A DNA stretch of 64,000 bases from Actinoalloteichus fjordicus (GCF_001941625.1 NZ_CP016076.1:5750001-5814000); one strand, 5' to 3'. Numbered from the stretch's first letter, positions 28,291 to 38,058 are shown. Program-made: numbers and translations. The notes: generated by a model not told the origin, from the letters alone.

Positions 28291-29454
28291 TCAGCGGGAG
28301 CCGAAGGAGTCCCGCAGCCGCGAGAACAGCCCGCCATTCACCCGTCCATTGCCGTTCGCGGCCAGCTCGGACTCCTCGTCGCGCAGCGCGGCGAGTTCCC
28401 GCAGCAGGTCGGTCTGCCTGCCGTCGAGCCTCGTCGGCACCACCACCTCGAGGTGGACGTGCAGATCGCCGCGTCCGCTGACCCGGCCGTTGGATCGCAG
28501 CCTCGGCATGCCCTGCCCGGTCAGCAGCAGACGAGTGCCCGGCTGAGTCCCGGGCTCGACCCGGATCTCCTCGGTGCCGTCCAGGGTCTCCAGCGGCAGG
28601 ACGGTGCCCAGCGCGGCGGAGGTCATCGGGATCATCAGGGTGCAGTGCAGGTCGGAGCCGTCGCGCGTGAAGGTGTCGTGCTCGACCTCGTCGACCTCGA
28701 CGTAGAGATCGCCTGCGGGCCCGCCGCCGACGCCCACCTCGCCCTGAGCGGAGAGCCGCACCCGCATGCCGTCGGCGACGCCCGCCGGGATCTTCACAGT
28801 GATCGTGCGGCGCGAGCGCACCCGGCCTTCGCCGCTGCACTGACCGCAGGGGTCGGTGATGACCTCGCCGTAACCCCGACAGGTCGGGCACGGACGCGCC
28901 GTGACGACCTGGCCGAGGAACGAGCGCTGCACCGACTGGACCTCGCCGCGACCGGCGCACGTGTCGCAGACCGACGGCGTGGTGTCCTCCTGGCAGCCGG
29001 TTCCGGCACAGGTGTCGCAGAGGATGGCCGTGTCGACGGTGATCTCCCGGCTGACGCCGGTGGCGCAGTCCTCCAGGCTCATGCGCAGCTTGATCAGCGC
29101 GTCAGAGCCCTGCTGCATCCGGCTGCGCGGTCCTCGACCCGCCGAGGCGCCAGTGCCGCCGAAGAAGGCGTCCATGATGTCGCCGAGCCCGCCGAAGCCC
29201 GAGAACGGGTCCGCACCGCCCGATCGGCCGCCGCCGTTCTCCAGCGGATCACCGCCGAGGTCGACCACCTGCCGCTTCTTGGGGTCGGTGAGCACCTCGT
29301 ATGCCGTGGTCACCTCGCGAAACCGCTGCTGGGCAGCGGGATCGGGGTTGACGTCGGGGTGCAGCTCGCGTGCCAGCTTCCGATAAGCCCGCTTGAGCTG
29401 ATCCGCGCTGGCGTCCTTGCTCACGCCGAGCAAGCCGTAGTAGTCCCTGGCCAC
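28291..29454 (-). CDS. dnaJ: Chaperone protein DnaJ (type I, dnaJ2 locus)
   Basis: Hsp40 co-chaperone that stimulates DnaK. The J domain starts at residue 3 ('[20 protein letters not shown]') with HPD in '[12 protein letters not shown]'. A Gly-rich linker follows. The zinc domain has four CxxCxGxG repeats ('CDTCAGTG', 'CDTCAGRG', 'CPTCRGYG', 'CGQCSGEG'), then two beta-barrel substrate domains. 387 residues from ATG at 29454. It lies 145 bp downstream of hrcA, the usual hrcA-dnaJ2 pair of actinobacteria. Confidence 0.96.
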   Translation of the reverse strand: MARDYYGLLGVSKDASADQLKRAYRKLARELHPDVNPDPAAQQRFREVTTAYEVLTDPKKRQVVDLGGDPLENGGGRSGGADPFSGFGGLGDIMDAFFGGTGASAGRGPRSRMQQGSDALIKLRMSLEDCATGVSREITVDTAILCDTCAGTGCQEDTTPSVCDTCAGRGEVQSVQRSFLGQVVTARPCPTCRGYGEVITDPCGQCSGEGRVRSRRTITVKIPAGVADGMRVRLSAQGEVGVGGGPAGDLYVEVDEVEHDTFTRDGSDLHCTLMIPMTSAALGTVLPLETLDGTEEIRVEPGTQPGTRLLLTGQGMPRLRSNGRVSGRGDLHVHLEVVVPTRLDGRQTDLLRELAALRDEESELAANGNGRVNGGLFSRLRDSFGSR

Positions 29455-29599
29455 TTTCTCCGGTCCTCCTGCCGCAGCCCGCCCGCCGAACCGCGGCGTT
29501 CATTCGCCCGCGCGCCGTCGGCACGCATTCTCATCGTCGATGTCGGGTCCGAGCGGACCCTGCCCTGCCTACATCATGCTCTCTTCGCCGATCGGGCCT

Positions 29600-30622
29600 T
29601 TAGCGCCCGGCCAGGATCTCCCCCACGTACGCCGCGACCGCCCGCACGGCGGCCATCGTCCCCGGATAGTCCATCCGCGTCGGACCCACGACGCCGATCC
29701 CGCCGAAGACCGTGCCCCGCGAGCCGTAACCCACCGAGACCACCGACGTGTCCCGCATCTCCATCGCCTCGTTCTCGACGCCGATGCGCACCAGTACCGT
29801 TCCCGGGTCCCGCGCCGCCGCCAGCAGGCGCAGGACCACGACCTGTTCCTCCAACGCCTCCAGCACCTGCCGCAGCGAACCGGGGAAGTCCCCGACGTTC
29901 CGCGTCAGGTTGGCCGTGCCGCCCAGCAGCAGTCGCTCTTCCGGATGATCGACGAGCGACTCGATCAGCACGCTGCACACCCTGGTCAGGACGTCGCGAA
30001 GTTCCGGAGCCGCCTTCTCCGGCAGCTCGGCGACCGAGGCGGAGGCCTCGGGCAGCCGCTGCTCGATCATGGCCGAGTTCAACAGGCCGCGCAGCCGTGC
30101 GACGTCCTCGTCACCGATCACGTCGCCGAGGTCGACGATCCGCTGATCCACCCGACCCGTGTCGGTGATCAACACGAGCATGAGGCGTGCCGGGGTGATC
30201 CGGACGATCTCCAGGTGTCGGACCGTGGCGCGGGTGAGCGTCGGATACTGCACCACCGCGACCTGCCTGGTGAGCTGGGCCAACAGCCGCACGCTGCGGC
30301 GCAGCACGTCGTCCAGGTCCAATGCGCCCTCGAGGAAGCTGTGAATCGCTCGGCGCTCGGCCCCGGACAGCGGCTTGACCTCGCTGAGCCGGTCGACGAA
30401 GAGCCGATAGCCCTTGTCCGTCGGCACGCGGCCTGCGCTGGTGTGCGGCTGGGTGATCAGCCCGTCGTCTTCAAGGGCCGCCATGTCGTTGCGCACCGTG
30501 GCGCTGGAGACGCCGAGGTTGTGCCGCTCGACGAGGGCCTTGGACCCCACCGGCTCGTGAGTGGAGACGTAGTCGGCGACGATCGCTCGCAACACCTCGA
30601 ACCGACGATCGTCGGCACTCAC
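29600..30622 (-). CDS. hrcA: Heat-inducible transcription repressor HrcA
   Basis: Repressor of class I heat-shock genes that binds CIRCE elements and needs GroEL to stay active. 340 residues with an N-terminal winged helix ('[20 protein letters not shown]', '[18 protein letters not shown]', '[19 protein letters not shown]') and the GAF-like HrcA domain ending '[17 protein letters not shown]'. GTG at 30622 with GGAGG upstream. I found no CIRCE inverted repeat (TTAGCACTC type) in front of it, so its own regulation is unclear. Confidence 0.95.
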   Translation of the reverse strand: MSADDRRFEVLRAIVADYVSTHEPVGSKALVERHNLGVSSATVRNDMAALEDDGLITQPHTSAGRVPTDKGYRLFVDRLSEVKPLSGAERRAIHSFLEGALDLDDVLRRSVRLLAQLTRQVAVVQYPTLTRATVRHLEIVRITPARLMLVLITDTGRVDQRIVDLGDVIGDEDVARLRGLLNSAMIEQRLPEASASVAELPEKAAPELRDVLTRVCSVLIESLVDHPEERLLLGGTANLTRNVGDFPGSLRQVLEALEEQVVVLRLLAAARDPGTVLVRIGVENEAMEMRDTSVVSVGYGSRGTVFGGIGVVGPTRMDYPGTMAAVRAVAAYVGEILAGR

Positions 30623-30648
30623 CGTCTGACACCTCCGCTCCTCACTCG

Positions 30649-30699
30649 ACTCAAGCCCGCGCGGGGATCGTCTCGATCTCCGCCACTGTCTTGAGTTTA
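30649..30699 (-). promoter_or_regulatory. Candidate promoter and inverted repeat of hrcA
   Basis: On the minus strand TAAACT (30694-30699) looks like a -10 box about 70 bases before the GTG. Arms ACTCAAG (30649-30655) and CTTGAGT (30690-30696) form a widely spaced inverted repeat around the expected start of the transcript. It is not a CIRCE element. Confidence 0.35.
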
Positions 30700-30928
30700 C
30701 GGTTCGGATGCCGCATTCCCTACCCGTCCGACTAGTGCGGTGCTGGAGGCGTCTCCCGATCCTCCGTCCACGGCGCGCCCGCCTGCGGGCCCCGAGGTTC
30801 CCTCGAACCGGTCTCCGGCGCCGATGGCCGCCGCAGGCTGTCAGATCCGACACAGCGGCGCGGCAGCGACGTCGGGCGCGCGGTGTGACGCCTCTCACGG
30901 CTCCCGAGGGCTCTGCGGCGGTCCAGGC

Positions 30929-32155
30929 TCAGCCGAGCAGGCGGTGGACCAGTCCGTCGGCCAGCAGCCTGCCGCGTCGGGTGAGGACGCAGCGCCCGGC
31001 GGCCAGTGCGTCGGCCGCCAGCAGTCCGTCGTCCACCGCGAGGAGGGCGGCGCGGCGGCCTGCCTCGTCAAGGATCTCGGTGGACAGCCCGCCGACCAGC
31101 CGCAGTTCCAGCAGGACACGCTCCACCCGGCGGGCGTCGACGTCCAGGACCTCGCGTCCCGCGCCCGGGCTGCGACCCGCCGCCAGCACGGCGTTGTAGC
31201 GGGCCGGATGCTTCACGTTCCACCAGCGGACGCCCCCGACGTGGCTGTGGGCACCGGGTCCTAGGCCCCACCAGTCGCCGCCGGACCAGTAGCCGATGTT
31301 GTGCCTGCACCAGGCGGCCTCGCCTGCTGCCAGGGATGCCCAGTTGGACACCTCGTACCAGCCGAGTCCCGCCGCCGAGAGCACGTCGTCGATCAGCTCG
31401 TACCGTCGAGCCAGCACGTCCTCGTCCGGCGCGGGCAACTCGCCTGCCCGCACCCGTCTGGCCAGCGCGGTGCCGTCCTCGACGATGAGCGAGTAGGCCG
31501 AGACATGATCGACCCCGGCGGCCGCCACCGCGTCCAGCGAGGCACGCAGATCGTCGTCGCTCTCCCCCGGCGTCCCGTAGATCAGGTCGAGGTTCACGTG
31601 CTCGAAGCCCGCCGCCGTCGCCTCCCTGGCGGCCGCCACCGCCCGGCCGGGCGTGTGCGTTCGGTCGAGTACCGCCAGGACGTGCCGAGAGGCGGACTGC
31701 ATCCCCAGTGACACGCGGGTGAAGCCTGCGGCACGCAGGTCGGCGAAGAACTGCGGCGAGGTCGACTCCGGGTTGGCCTCCGTGGTCACCTCGGCGTCGT
31801 CGGCCAGGCCGAACACGCCGTCGATCTCCGACAGCACGGCGCCGAGGACCTCGGCTCCCACCAGCGAGGGAGTTCCGCCGCCGACGAAGACCGTGTCGAC
31901 CCTCGGTGGCGCGCCGAGGACCTTCGCGGCCAGCTCCAACTCCCGGCGCACACCCTCGGCCCAGGAGTCCTGACCAGCGCCGGAGCCGAGTTCGCCTGCG
32001 GTGTAGGTGTTGAAGTCGCAGTAGCCGCATCGGGTCGCGCAGAACGGGACGTGCACGTAGACGCCGAAGGGTCTGCGGCCGAGGCCGTCGAGGGCGGACG
32101 CGGGCAGCGCGCCGTCCGCAGGCATCGGCTCCCCGTCGGGAAGTGAGCTGGGCAT
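30929..32155 (-). CDS. hemW: Radical SAM protein HemW (coproporphyrinogen III oxidase-like)
   Basis: Radical-SAM enzyme of 408 residues, in bacteria a heme chaperone rather than a true HemN. The cluster motif is 'VHVPFCATRCGYCDFNTY' (Cx3Cx2C), followed by 'TVFVGGGTPSLVG' (SAM binding), 'EVTTEANPEST' and 'NLDLIYGTPGESDDDLRASL'. The HemN C-terminal domain ends the protein. ATG at 32155 is chosen as the family-like start; ATG at 32206 is an alternative. It is transcribed away from the sulfur cluster and lies upstream of hrcA, 307 bp away. Confidence 0.93.
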   Translation of the reverse strand: MPSSLPDGEPMPADGALPASALDGLGRRPFGVYVHVPFCATRCGYCDFNTYTAGELGSGAGQDSWAEGVRRELELAAKVLGAPPRVDTVFVGGGTPSLVGAEVLGAVLSEIDGVFGLADDAEVTTEANPESTSPQFFADLRAAGFTRVSLGMQSASRHVLAVLDRTHTPGRAVAAAREATAAGFEHVNLDLIYGTPGESDDDLRASLDAVAAAGVDHVSAYSLIVEDGTALARRVRAGELPAPDEDVLARRYELIDDVLSAAGLGWYEVSNWASLAAGEAAWCRHNIGYWSGGDWWGLGPGAHSHVGGVRWWNVKHPARYNAVLAAGRSPGAGREVLDVDARRVERVLLELRLVGGLSTEILDEAGRRAALLAVDDGLLAADALAAGRCVLTRRGRLLADGLVHRLLG

Positions 32156-32726
32156 TCGTCCAGGGTGCCCTGCCGTCCCTGTCGCCCCCGAGGCCGGGCC
32201 GGGCAACGGGTCGCAGTCGCCGGAGACGAGGGCGATCGAGGCCCGGCGATGCCGACCCTCGCCCGGGCGATCGGCCGACCCTCCACCGCGGTCTCCGTCC
32301 CGGCCGGACCGGCAGCCGCAGGCTGCGCGGCCCCGGCCTGCGGCTGCGCCAGCCTGTGGCGACTCCGGCGGCGGAGGACGCGGGGCGGCCGAGCGGCGCG
32401 GCCCCGGCTGTCGCCCGCGGCGACGTCGACCCGGCAGGCGGCAGCACGCGCAGGGCGGACGCTCCGCCGCCGGACGCCCACCCGCCGGGCACCGCAGCCC
32501 GAACCCCGCGCCGCTGTCGCGCCTGCGCTGCCTGCACCGGGGCGTCGTCCCAGATCCGTCGTCCCAGATCCGTCGTCCCAGATCGCGCCAACGACGGCAT
32601 CGCGTCTACGACGCGAATACCAGTCGGCGGACGGGAACGGCCTGAACTGTGACGATCTTCCGCCGCGCGTCTCAGCATCCGGTCAGACCTGGACCGATCT
32701 CGGCGTGGCGTGGCAGGCTCGACGGC
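32156..32726. other. Divergent intergenic region between hemW and the sulfur cluster
   Basis: About 570 bp between divergent genes. I see no protein gene. It holds the 14-bp tandem repeat at 32542-32583 and must contain promoters for both directions; neither could be placed with confidence. Confidence 0.5.
32542..32583. repeat. 14-bp tandem repeat, three copies
   Basis: Three adjacent units, GCGTCGTCCCAGAT then CCGTCGTCCCAGAT twice, differ only in the first base. They lie about 145 bp upstream of the leader-peptide start of the sulfur-assimilation cluster, where an activator could bind side by side. Confidence 0.75.
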
Positions 32727-32813
32727 ATGACAGCGCGGCGCATTCGACTCGTGGCACGGCGTCACGTCGATTACAAGCGCGTCGCCAGCGCGCTGTGCCG
32801 AGGCGACCGCTAG
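32727..32813 (+). CDS. Putative cysteine-regulatory leader peptide
   Basis: A 28-codon ORF reading MTARRIRLVARRHVDYKRVA then SALCRGDR. It matches the pattern of the short 'putative leader peptides' in front of sulfur-metabolism genes in actinomycetes (LVARRHVDLLRV.SALCR), with the single Cys-Arg near the end. Such peptides are thought to let ribosome movement at Cys codons control the downstream genes. Downstream, before the reductase start, are a CTCGGCGCCGAG palindrome (32838-32849) and a CCTC/GAGG pairing that could cover the GGAGG. No Shine-Dalgarno is visible, so it is probably translated without a leader. Confidence 0.7.
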   Translation: MTARRIRLVARRHVDYKRVASALCRGDR

Positions 32814-32935
32814 CTCCGCCGTCGTGTTCCCACCACACTCGGCGCCGAGCGCGCCGACGGGTCACCCACCCCAGCATCGAAGACGGGTAGTCCCCGACCG
32901 CAGCGCGGCGCCTCGAACCTCGGAGGTCGCAGCCG

Positions 32936-34621
32936 ATGACTCCCACGCCGCAGACTCCCACGGTGCGCCGCAGGCGCGGTGAAGGGCAGTGGGCTCTCGG
33001 TTACCGCGAACCCCTCAATCCCAACGAACGGTCCAAGAAGGACGACAACCCGCTCAACGTGCGGGCCCGGATCGAGTCGATCTACGCTAAGAACGGCTTC
33101 GACTCCATCGACCCCGGCGACCTGCGCGGCCGCTTCCGCTGGTGGGGCCTCTACACCCAGCGGCGGCCCGGAATCGACGGCGGCCGCACCGCGATCCTCG
33201 AACCCGAGGAGCTCGACGACGAGTACTTCATGCTGCGGGTGCGCGTCGACGGCGGTCTGCTCACGACCGCCCAGCTCCGCGCGATCGGCGAGATCTCGCA
33301 GACCTACGCGCGCGACAGCGCCGATCTGACCGACCGGCAGAACATCCAGCTGCACTGGGTCCGGATCGAGGACATGCCCGCGATCTGGTCCACTCTGGAG
33401 GCGGTGGGGCTGTCCACCACCGAGGCCTGCGGCGACTGCCCGCGCGTGGTCCTCGGCTCGCCGGTGGCGGGCGTCGCCGACGACGAGATCATCGACGGCA
33501 CCCCGGCGATCGAGGAGATCACCCGGCGCTACATCGGCGATCCGACGCTGTCCAATCTGCCACGCAAGTTCAAGTCGGCCATCTCCGGCTCGCCCCGCCA
33601 GGACGTGGTGCACGAGACGAACTGCGTGTCCTTCGTCGGCGTGGAGCACCCGGAGCACGGGCCGGGCTTCGACCTCTGGGTCGGCGGCGGGCTGTCCACC
33701 AACCCGAAGCTGGCCGTCCGGCTGGGCGCCTGGATACCGCTGGACGAGGTGCCGGACGTCTGGCACGGCATCGCCCAGATCTTTCGGGACTACGGCTATC
33801 GCAGGCTGCGGCACCGGGCGCGACTGAAGTTCCTCGTCGCCGACTGGGGCGCCGAGCGGTTCCGCGAGGTCCTGGAGCAGCAGTATCTGCGGCGCAGCCT
33901 GCTGGACGGCCCGGAGCCGCCGACGCCGGACGCGCATCGCGATCACCTCGGCATCCACCGGCAGCGGGACGGACAGCACTATGTCGGCTTCGCCTCGGCC
34001 GCGGGCCGGGTCTCCGGCTCCACGCTCGTCGGGGTGGCGAAGGCGGCCGAGCGGGTCGGATCACGGCGGGTGCGCACCACGGTGCATCAGAACCTGCTGG
34101 TCCTGGACGTCCCGGAGGCCGAACTGGCCTCGCTCCAGGAGGAGATGACGAGTCTGGGGCTGCACAGCGATCCCTCGCCGTGGCGGCGGGGCGTGATGGC
34201 GTGCACCGGGCTGGAGTTCTGCAAGCTCGCCATCGTCGAGACCAAGGCGCGCGCGATCCGGCTGGTCGAGGAGCTGGAGCAACGGCTGGCTGACGTGCAG
34301 GCGGGCATCACCGATCCGGTCACGGTGAACCTCAACGGCTGCCCGAACGCCTGTGCTCGCACGCAGGTCGCCGACATCGGCCTCAAGGGACAGATCGTCA
34401 CCGACGCCGACGGCGCGCAGGTCGAGGGCTTCCAGGTGCATCTGGGCGGCGGGCTGGGGCTCGACTCCGGCTTCGGCCGCAAGCTGCGCGGCCACAAGGT
34501 CACCTCGGAGGAGCTGACCGACTACGTGGAACGGCTGGTGCGCCGGTATCTGGCCGCGCGCCAGGAGGGTGAGCGCTTCGCGCAGTGGGTGCTGCGCGCG
34601 GAGGAGGCCGAACTCCGGTGA
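32936..34621 (+). CDS. sir: Ferredoxin-dependent sulfite reductase (nitrite/sulfite reductase family)
   Basis: Siroheme/[4Fe-4S] enzyme that reduces sulfite to sulfide for cysteine synthesis; 561 residues. Two ferredoxin-like halves surround the siroheme region; the cluster ligands are 'CTGLEFCK' and 'NGCPNACARTQVADIGLKG'. 'TDRQNIQLHWVRIEDMP' and 'RTTVHQNLLVLDVPE' are the matching half-repeats that bind substrate and siroheme. Sulfite rather than nitrite specificity is inferred from the cysH/cysD/cysN neighbours and homology to SirA. GGAGG precedes the ATG. Confidence 0.94.
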   Translation: MTPTPQTPTVRRRRGEGQWALGYREPLNPNERSKKDDNPLNVRARIESIYAKNGFDSIDPGDLRGRFRWWGLYTQRRPGIDGGRTAILEPEELDDEYFMLRVRVDGGLLTTAQLRAIGEISQTYARDSADLTDRQNIQLHWVRIEDMPAIWSTLEAVGLSTTEACGDCPRVVLGSPVAGVADDEIIDGTPAIEEITRRYIGDPTLSNLPRKFKSAISGSPRQDVVHETNCVSFVGVEHPEHGPGFDLWVGGGLSTNPKLAVRLGAWIPLDEVPDVWHGIAQIFRDYGYRRLRHRARLKFLVADWGAERFREVLEQQYLRRSLLDGPEPPTPDAHRDHLGIHRQRDGQHYVGFASAAGRVSGSTLVGVAKAAERVGSRRVRTTVHQNLLVLDVPEAELASLQEEMTSLGLHSDPSPWRRGVMACTGLEFCKLAIVETKARAIRLVEELEQRLADVQAGITDPVTVNLNGCPNACARTQVADIGLKGQIVTDADGAQVEGFQVHLGGGLGLDSGFGRKLRGHKVTSEELTDYVERLVRRYLAARQEGERFAQWVLRAEEAELR

Positions 34622-34956
34622 GCGCCGACACGCCGTTCGAGGCCGTCGGCGGCCAGGGCCGGGCGGTGCCGTTCCACTGCCCGTACTGCGCGGAGGAGGA
34701 CCTGATTCCCGAGGAGGAGCCCGCTGGCGCCTGGCTCTGCGCGGGCTGTCGGCGGGTGTTCGTCGTCCGCATGGTGGGTCTGCGGCCGCGCGGCGGCGCG
34801 GGTCCCTCGGTCGCCGAACAGGACCGGGACGGCCGCTCGCCGGAACCGACCGACACGACGGTCTCGGCGGCGGGCGACTCCGCCGGGCAGGCAGGCACGA
34901 ACGACACGGAACCGGACCGAGGACAGGCTCGAAGAGAGGCGAGGTCGTCGGGATGA
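34618..34956 (+). CDS. Small zinc-ribbon protein of the sulfur operon
   Basis: A 112-residue protein whose first ~55 residues hold two CxxC pairs ('FHCPYCAEEDL' and 'WLCAGCRRVFVVR'), a likely zinc ribbon, followed by an acidic, low-complexity tail. GTG at 34618 overlaps the reductase stop by four bases, and its own stop overlaps the cysH start, so it is locked into the operon. Streptomycetes have a similar small gene between the reductase and cysH. Its function is unknown; a role in cluster assembly or electron transfer would be a guess. Confidence 0.8.
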   Translation: MSADTPFEAVGGQGRAVPFHCPYCAEEDLIPEEEPAGAWLCAGCRRVFVVRMVGLRPRGGAGPSVAEQDRDGRSPEPTDTTVSAAGDSAGQAGTNDTEPDRGQARREARSSG

Positions 34957-35684
34957 GTGTGGAGACCGAGAGACGAATCGAGCAGGGCAGGCGACTGGCT
35001 GCTGAGGGGGCCGAACTGCTTGCCGGATCGGGCGGCGGAGCAGGCGCCGAGGCGACCGCCGCCGAGGCACTGGCCTGGACGGCGCGGACGTTCGGCGCGG
35101 AGTGGATCGTCGCCTCGAACATGCAGGACGCGGTATTGATCGACCTGGCGACCAGGGCCCGCCCCGGCGTCGACGTGCTCTTCCTGGAGACCGGCTACCA
35201 CTTCGCCGAGACGCTGGGCACCCGGGACGCGGTGGCCTCGGTGTATCCGCTGCGGATCGTGGAGGCCACGGCGAGCAGGACGGTCGCCGAGCAGGACGCC
35301 GACGAGGGCCCTCGACTGTTCGCGTCGAACCCGGATCGCTGCTGCGCGCTGCGCAAGGTCGAGCCGCTGCGCCGAACGCTGGCCGGGTATCGGGCCTGGG
35401 TCACCGGCGTTCGTCGGGTGGAGGCGCCGACCAGGGCGAACACCCCGCTCGTGACGTTCGACGAGCGGCACGGCCTGGTGAAGGTCAATCCGCTGGCGGC
35501 GTGGTCGGACGACGACATGGCGCACTACATCGAGGAGAACGGCGTGCTGGTGAACCCACTGGTGTCGGCGGGCTATCCCTCGATCGGCTGTCAGCCGTGC
35601 ACGAGCAGGCCCGCGCCCGGTGCCGATCCGCGCAGCGGCCGGTGGGCGGGCAGCACCAAGACCGAGTGCGGATTACACGGATGA
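34953..35684 (+). CDS. cysH: Adenylylsulfate (APS) reductase, assimilatory
   Basis: Reduces APS to sulfite using thioredoxin; 243 residues. The PP-loop nucleotide-binding fold is followed by 'PDRCCALRKVEPL' and 'YPSIGCQPCTSRP', whose CC and CxxC bind a [4Fe-4S] cluster. That marks it as APS-type rather than PAPS-type reductase. The C-terminal 'TECGLHG' carries the catalytic cysteine. ATG overlaps the preceding stop (ATGA). No APS kinase gene is seen in the cluster, in line with direct use of APS. Confidence 0.95.
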   Translation: MSVETERRIEQGRRLAAEGAELLAGSGGGAGAEATAAEALAWTARTFGAEWIVASNMQDAVLIDLATRARPGVDVLFLETGYHFAETLGTRDAVASVYPLRIVEATASRTVAEQDADEGPRLFASNPDRCCALRKVEPLRRTLAGYRAWVTGVRRVEAPTRANTPLVTFDERHGLVKVNPLAAWSDDDMAHYIEENGVLVNPLVSAGYPSIGCQPCTSRPAPGADPRSGRWAGSTKTECGLHG

Positions 35685-35692
35685 GGGGGCAG

Positions 35693-36658
35693 ATGAACAC
35701 CGCACCGACGACCGGGACGACCGCCGAGCCCGAGACGGTGCACGCTCGGGCGGCGACGCCGAACAGGACGCTCTCCGGGCTGGACACGCTGGAGTCCGAG
35801 GCGATTCACGTCTTCCGCGAGGTGGCAGGCGAGTTCGACCGGCCGGTGGTGCTGTTCTCCGGCGGCAAGGACTCCACGGTGCTGGTCCACCTGGCCCGCA
35901 AGGCGTTCTGGCCCGCGCCGGTGCCCTTCGCCCTGCTGCATGTGGACACCGGCCACAACTTCCCCGAGGTCATCGAGTTCCGGGACCGGCTGGTCGCCGA
36001 GCACGGGCTGCGGCTGGAAGTGGCCCACGTCCAGGACTGGATCGACGACGGCAGGCTGACCGAACGGCCCGACGGCACCCGCAACCCGCTCCAGACGGTG
36101 CCGCTGCTGGACAGCATCGCCGAGCAGCGGTTCGACGCCGTCTTCGGCGGCGGGCGGCGCGACGAGGAGCGGGCCAGAGCCAAGGAGCGCATCTTCAGCC
36201 TGCGCAACGCCTTCGGCCAGTGGGAGCCGCGCCGACAACGCCCGGAGCTGTGGAACCTCTACAACGGCAGGCATCGGCCCGGTGAGCACGTCCGGGTGTT
36301 CCCGCTGTCGAACTGGACCGAGCTCGACGTCTGGAACTACATCGAGCGGGAGGGCATCGAGCTGCCCTCGATCTATTACGCACACCGCCGCGAGGTCCAC
36401 CTCCGCGACGGGATGCTGCTGGCCGCCGGGCCGTGGGGCGGCCCTCGGGCGGACGAGGAGGTCGTCGAGCGCCTCATCCGCTATCGCACGGTGGGCGACG
36501 GCTCCTGCACGGGCGCGGTGGAGTCCTCGGCGAGCACGGTCGCCGAGGTGATCGCCGAGGTGGCTGCGAGCAGGCTCACCGAGCGCGGGGCCACCAGGGC
36601 CGACGACCGGATGTCGGAGGCCGCGATGGAGGACCGGAAACGAGAGGGCTACTTCTGA
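35693..36658 (+). CDS. cysD: Sulfate adenylyltransferase subunit 2
   Basis: Catalytic subunit of the heterodimeric ATP sulfurylase that makes APS from sulfate and ATP. It has 'VVLFSGGKDSTVLVHLARKA' (PP-loop), 'LLHVDTGHNFPEVIEFRD', 'FGGGRRDEERARAKER' and the C-terminal 'RYRTVGDGSCTGAVES'. 321 residues from ATG at 35693, which has GGGGG just upstream; an in-frame ATG at 35681 overlaps the cysH stop. The stop of cysD overlaps the ATG of cysN (TGATG). Confidence 0.95.
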   Translation: MNTAPTTGTTAEPETVHARAATPNRTLSGLDTLESEAIHVFREVAGEFDRPVVLFSGGKDSTVLVHLARKAFWPAPVPFALLHVDTGHNFPEVIEFRDRLVAEHGLRLEVAHVQDWIDDGRLTERPDGTRNPLQTVPLLDSIAEQRFDAVFGGGRRDEERARAKERIFSLRNAFGQWEPRRQRPELWNLYNGRHRPGEHVRVFPLSNWTELDVWNYIEREGIELPSIYYAHRREVHLRDGMLLAAGPWGGPRADEEVVERLIRYRTVGDGSCTGAVESSASTVAEVIAEVAASRLTERGATRADDRMSEAAMEDRKREGYF

Positions 36659-38037
36659 TGAGCGCCGGCGAGCAGATCGACTCTCTTCGGCTGGCCACGG
36701 CGGGCAGCGTCGACGACGGCAAGTCCACGCTGGTCGGCAGGCTGCTGCACGACACGAAGTCGGTGCTGGCGGATCAGCTCGAGGCGGTCCACCGGGTGAG
36801 CACGGCGCGCGGTCTGGCCGAGCCGGATCTGTCGCTGCTGGTCGACGGCCTGCGGGCCGAACGGGAACAGGGCATCACCATCGACGTCGCCTACCGGTAC
36901 TTCGCCACCCCCCGCCGGTCGTTCGTGCTGGCCGACACCCCAGGCCACGTCCAGTACACGCGGAACACCGTCACCGGGGCGTCCACCGCCCAGCTGGCGA
37001 TCCTGCTGGTGGACGCCCGCCGGGGCGTGGTCGAGCAGACCCGTCGGCACGCCGCCGTGGTGGCGCTGCTGGGCGTCCCGAGACTGGTGCTGGCCGTGAA
37101 CAAGATCGACCTGATCGACTACGACGAGGCCGCCTTCCGCACCATCAGCGCCGAGTTCGCCGCCCACGCCGCCGCGCTGGGCTATGCCTCCGACGCGGTG
37201 GTGTCGATCCCGGTCTCCGCGCTCGTCGGGGACAACGTGGTGACCGCCTCCACCAGAACACCCTGGTACGCGGGCCCGACGCTGCTCGATCACCTGGAGA
37301 CGGTGCCAGTGGCGCCGGACCCGCACGACGTGCCGTTCCGATTCGCCGTGCAGTACGTGATCCGCCCCCGCACGGCGGAACATCCCGACTATCGCGGTTA
37401 TGCGGGCCAGGTCGCGGCGGGCGTCATCCGGCCGGGTGACGAGGTGAGTGTGCAGCCTGCCGGGCTGCGCAGCCGCGTGACCCGCATCGACACCTCGGAC
37501 GGGCCGCTGGACGAGGCGGTGGCTGGCCGGTCGGTGACGCTGCTGCTCGCCGACGAGCTGGACATCGGCCGGGGCGACCTGATCAGCGACGTCGCCGAGG
37601 CGCCGCAGGCGGTGACGGAGATCGACACCACGGTGTGCTGGCTGGCGGAGAAGCCGTTGCGACCCGGCGCGCGGGTGCTCGTCAAGCACGGCGCCCGCAC
37701 GACGCAGGCGGTGGTCTCGGAGCTGGTCGTCCGCTTCGACGAACAGCGGCTGGTGTCGGTGGCCGCCCCCGAGGAGCTGCGGCTCAACGAGATCGGCCGG
37801 GTGTCGCTGCGCACGGCCGATCCGCTGCCGGTGGACGACTACGCGATCAGCAGGCGGACCGGGGCGCTGCTGATCATCGACCCCGCCGAGGGGAACACGC
37901 TGGCCGCGGGCCTCGTCGGGGTGCCGCTGCGAGCCCTGCAGGAGACGGCGGACGCCGCCGAGCCTGCCGTGCCGGGGCTCCGCGACGAGCCGGTGACGGG
38001 TGCTGAACACGCCGATCGGGCGACTGCGAGCCGCTGA
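36658..38037 (+). CDS. cysN: Sulfate adenylyltransferase subunit 1 (GTPase)
   Basis: Elongation-factor-like GTPase whose GTP hydrolysis drives APS formation by CysD. G1 'AGSVDDGKSTLVGRLL', switch II 'LADTPGHVQYTRN', G4 'VNKIDLIDYD', then two beta-barrel domains. 459 residues with no fused APS kinase (CysC) domain; the last ~30 residues are a variable tail. It is translationally coupled to cysD. The transcript may end or be processed at the hairpins that follow. Confidence 0.95.
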   Translation: MSAGEQIDSLRLATAGSVDDGKSTLVGRLLHDTKSVLADQLEAVHRVSTARGLAEPDLSLLVDGLRAEREQGITIDVAYRYFATPRRSFVLADTPGHVQYTRNTVTGASTAQLAILLVDARRGVVEQTRRHAAVVALLGVPRLVLAVNKIDLIDYDEAAFRTISAEFAAHAAALGYASDAVVSIPVSALVGDNVVTASTRTPWYAGPTLLDHLETVPVAPDPHDVPFRFAVQYVIRPRTAEHPDYRGYAGQVAAGVIRPGDEVSVQPAGLRSRVTRIDTSDGPLDEAVAGRSVTLLLADELDIGRGDLISDVAEAPQAVTEIDTTVCWLAEKPLRPGARVLVKHGARTTQAVVSELVVRFDEQRLVSVAAPEELRLNEIGRVSLRTADPLPVDDYAISRRTGALLIIDPAEGNTLAAGLVGVPLRALQETADAAEPAVPGLRDEPVTGAEHADRATASR

Positions 38038-38058
38038 CAGACACCACATCGGAGACGT

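Noticed and set aside
30623-30740. CIRCE operator in front of hrcA
   Set aside because: No TTAGCACTC-N9-GAGTGCTAA-like repeat is present; only a widely spaced ACTCAAG/CTTGAGT pair was found.
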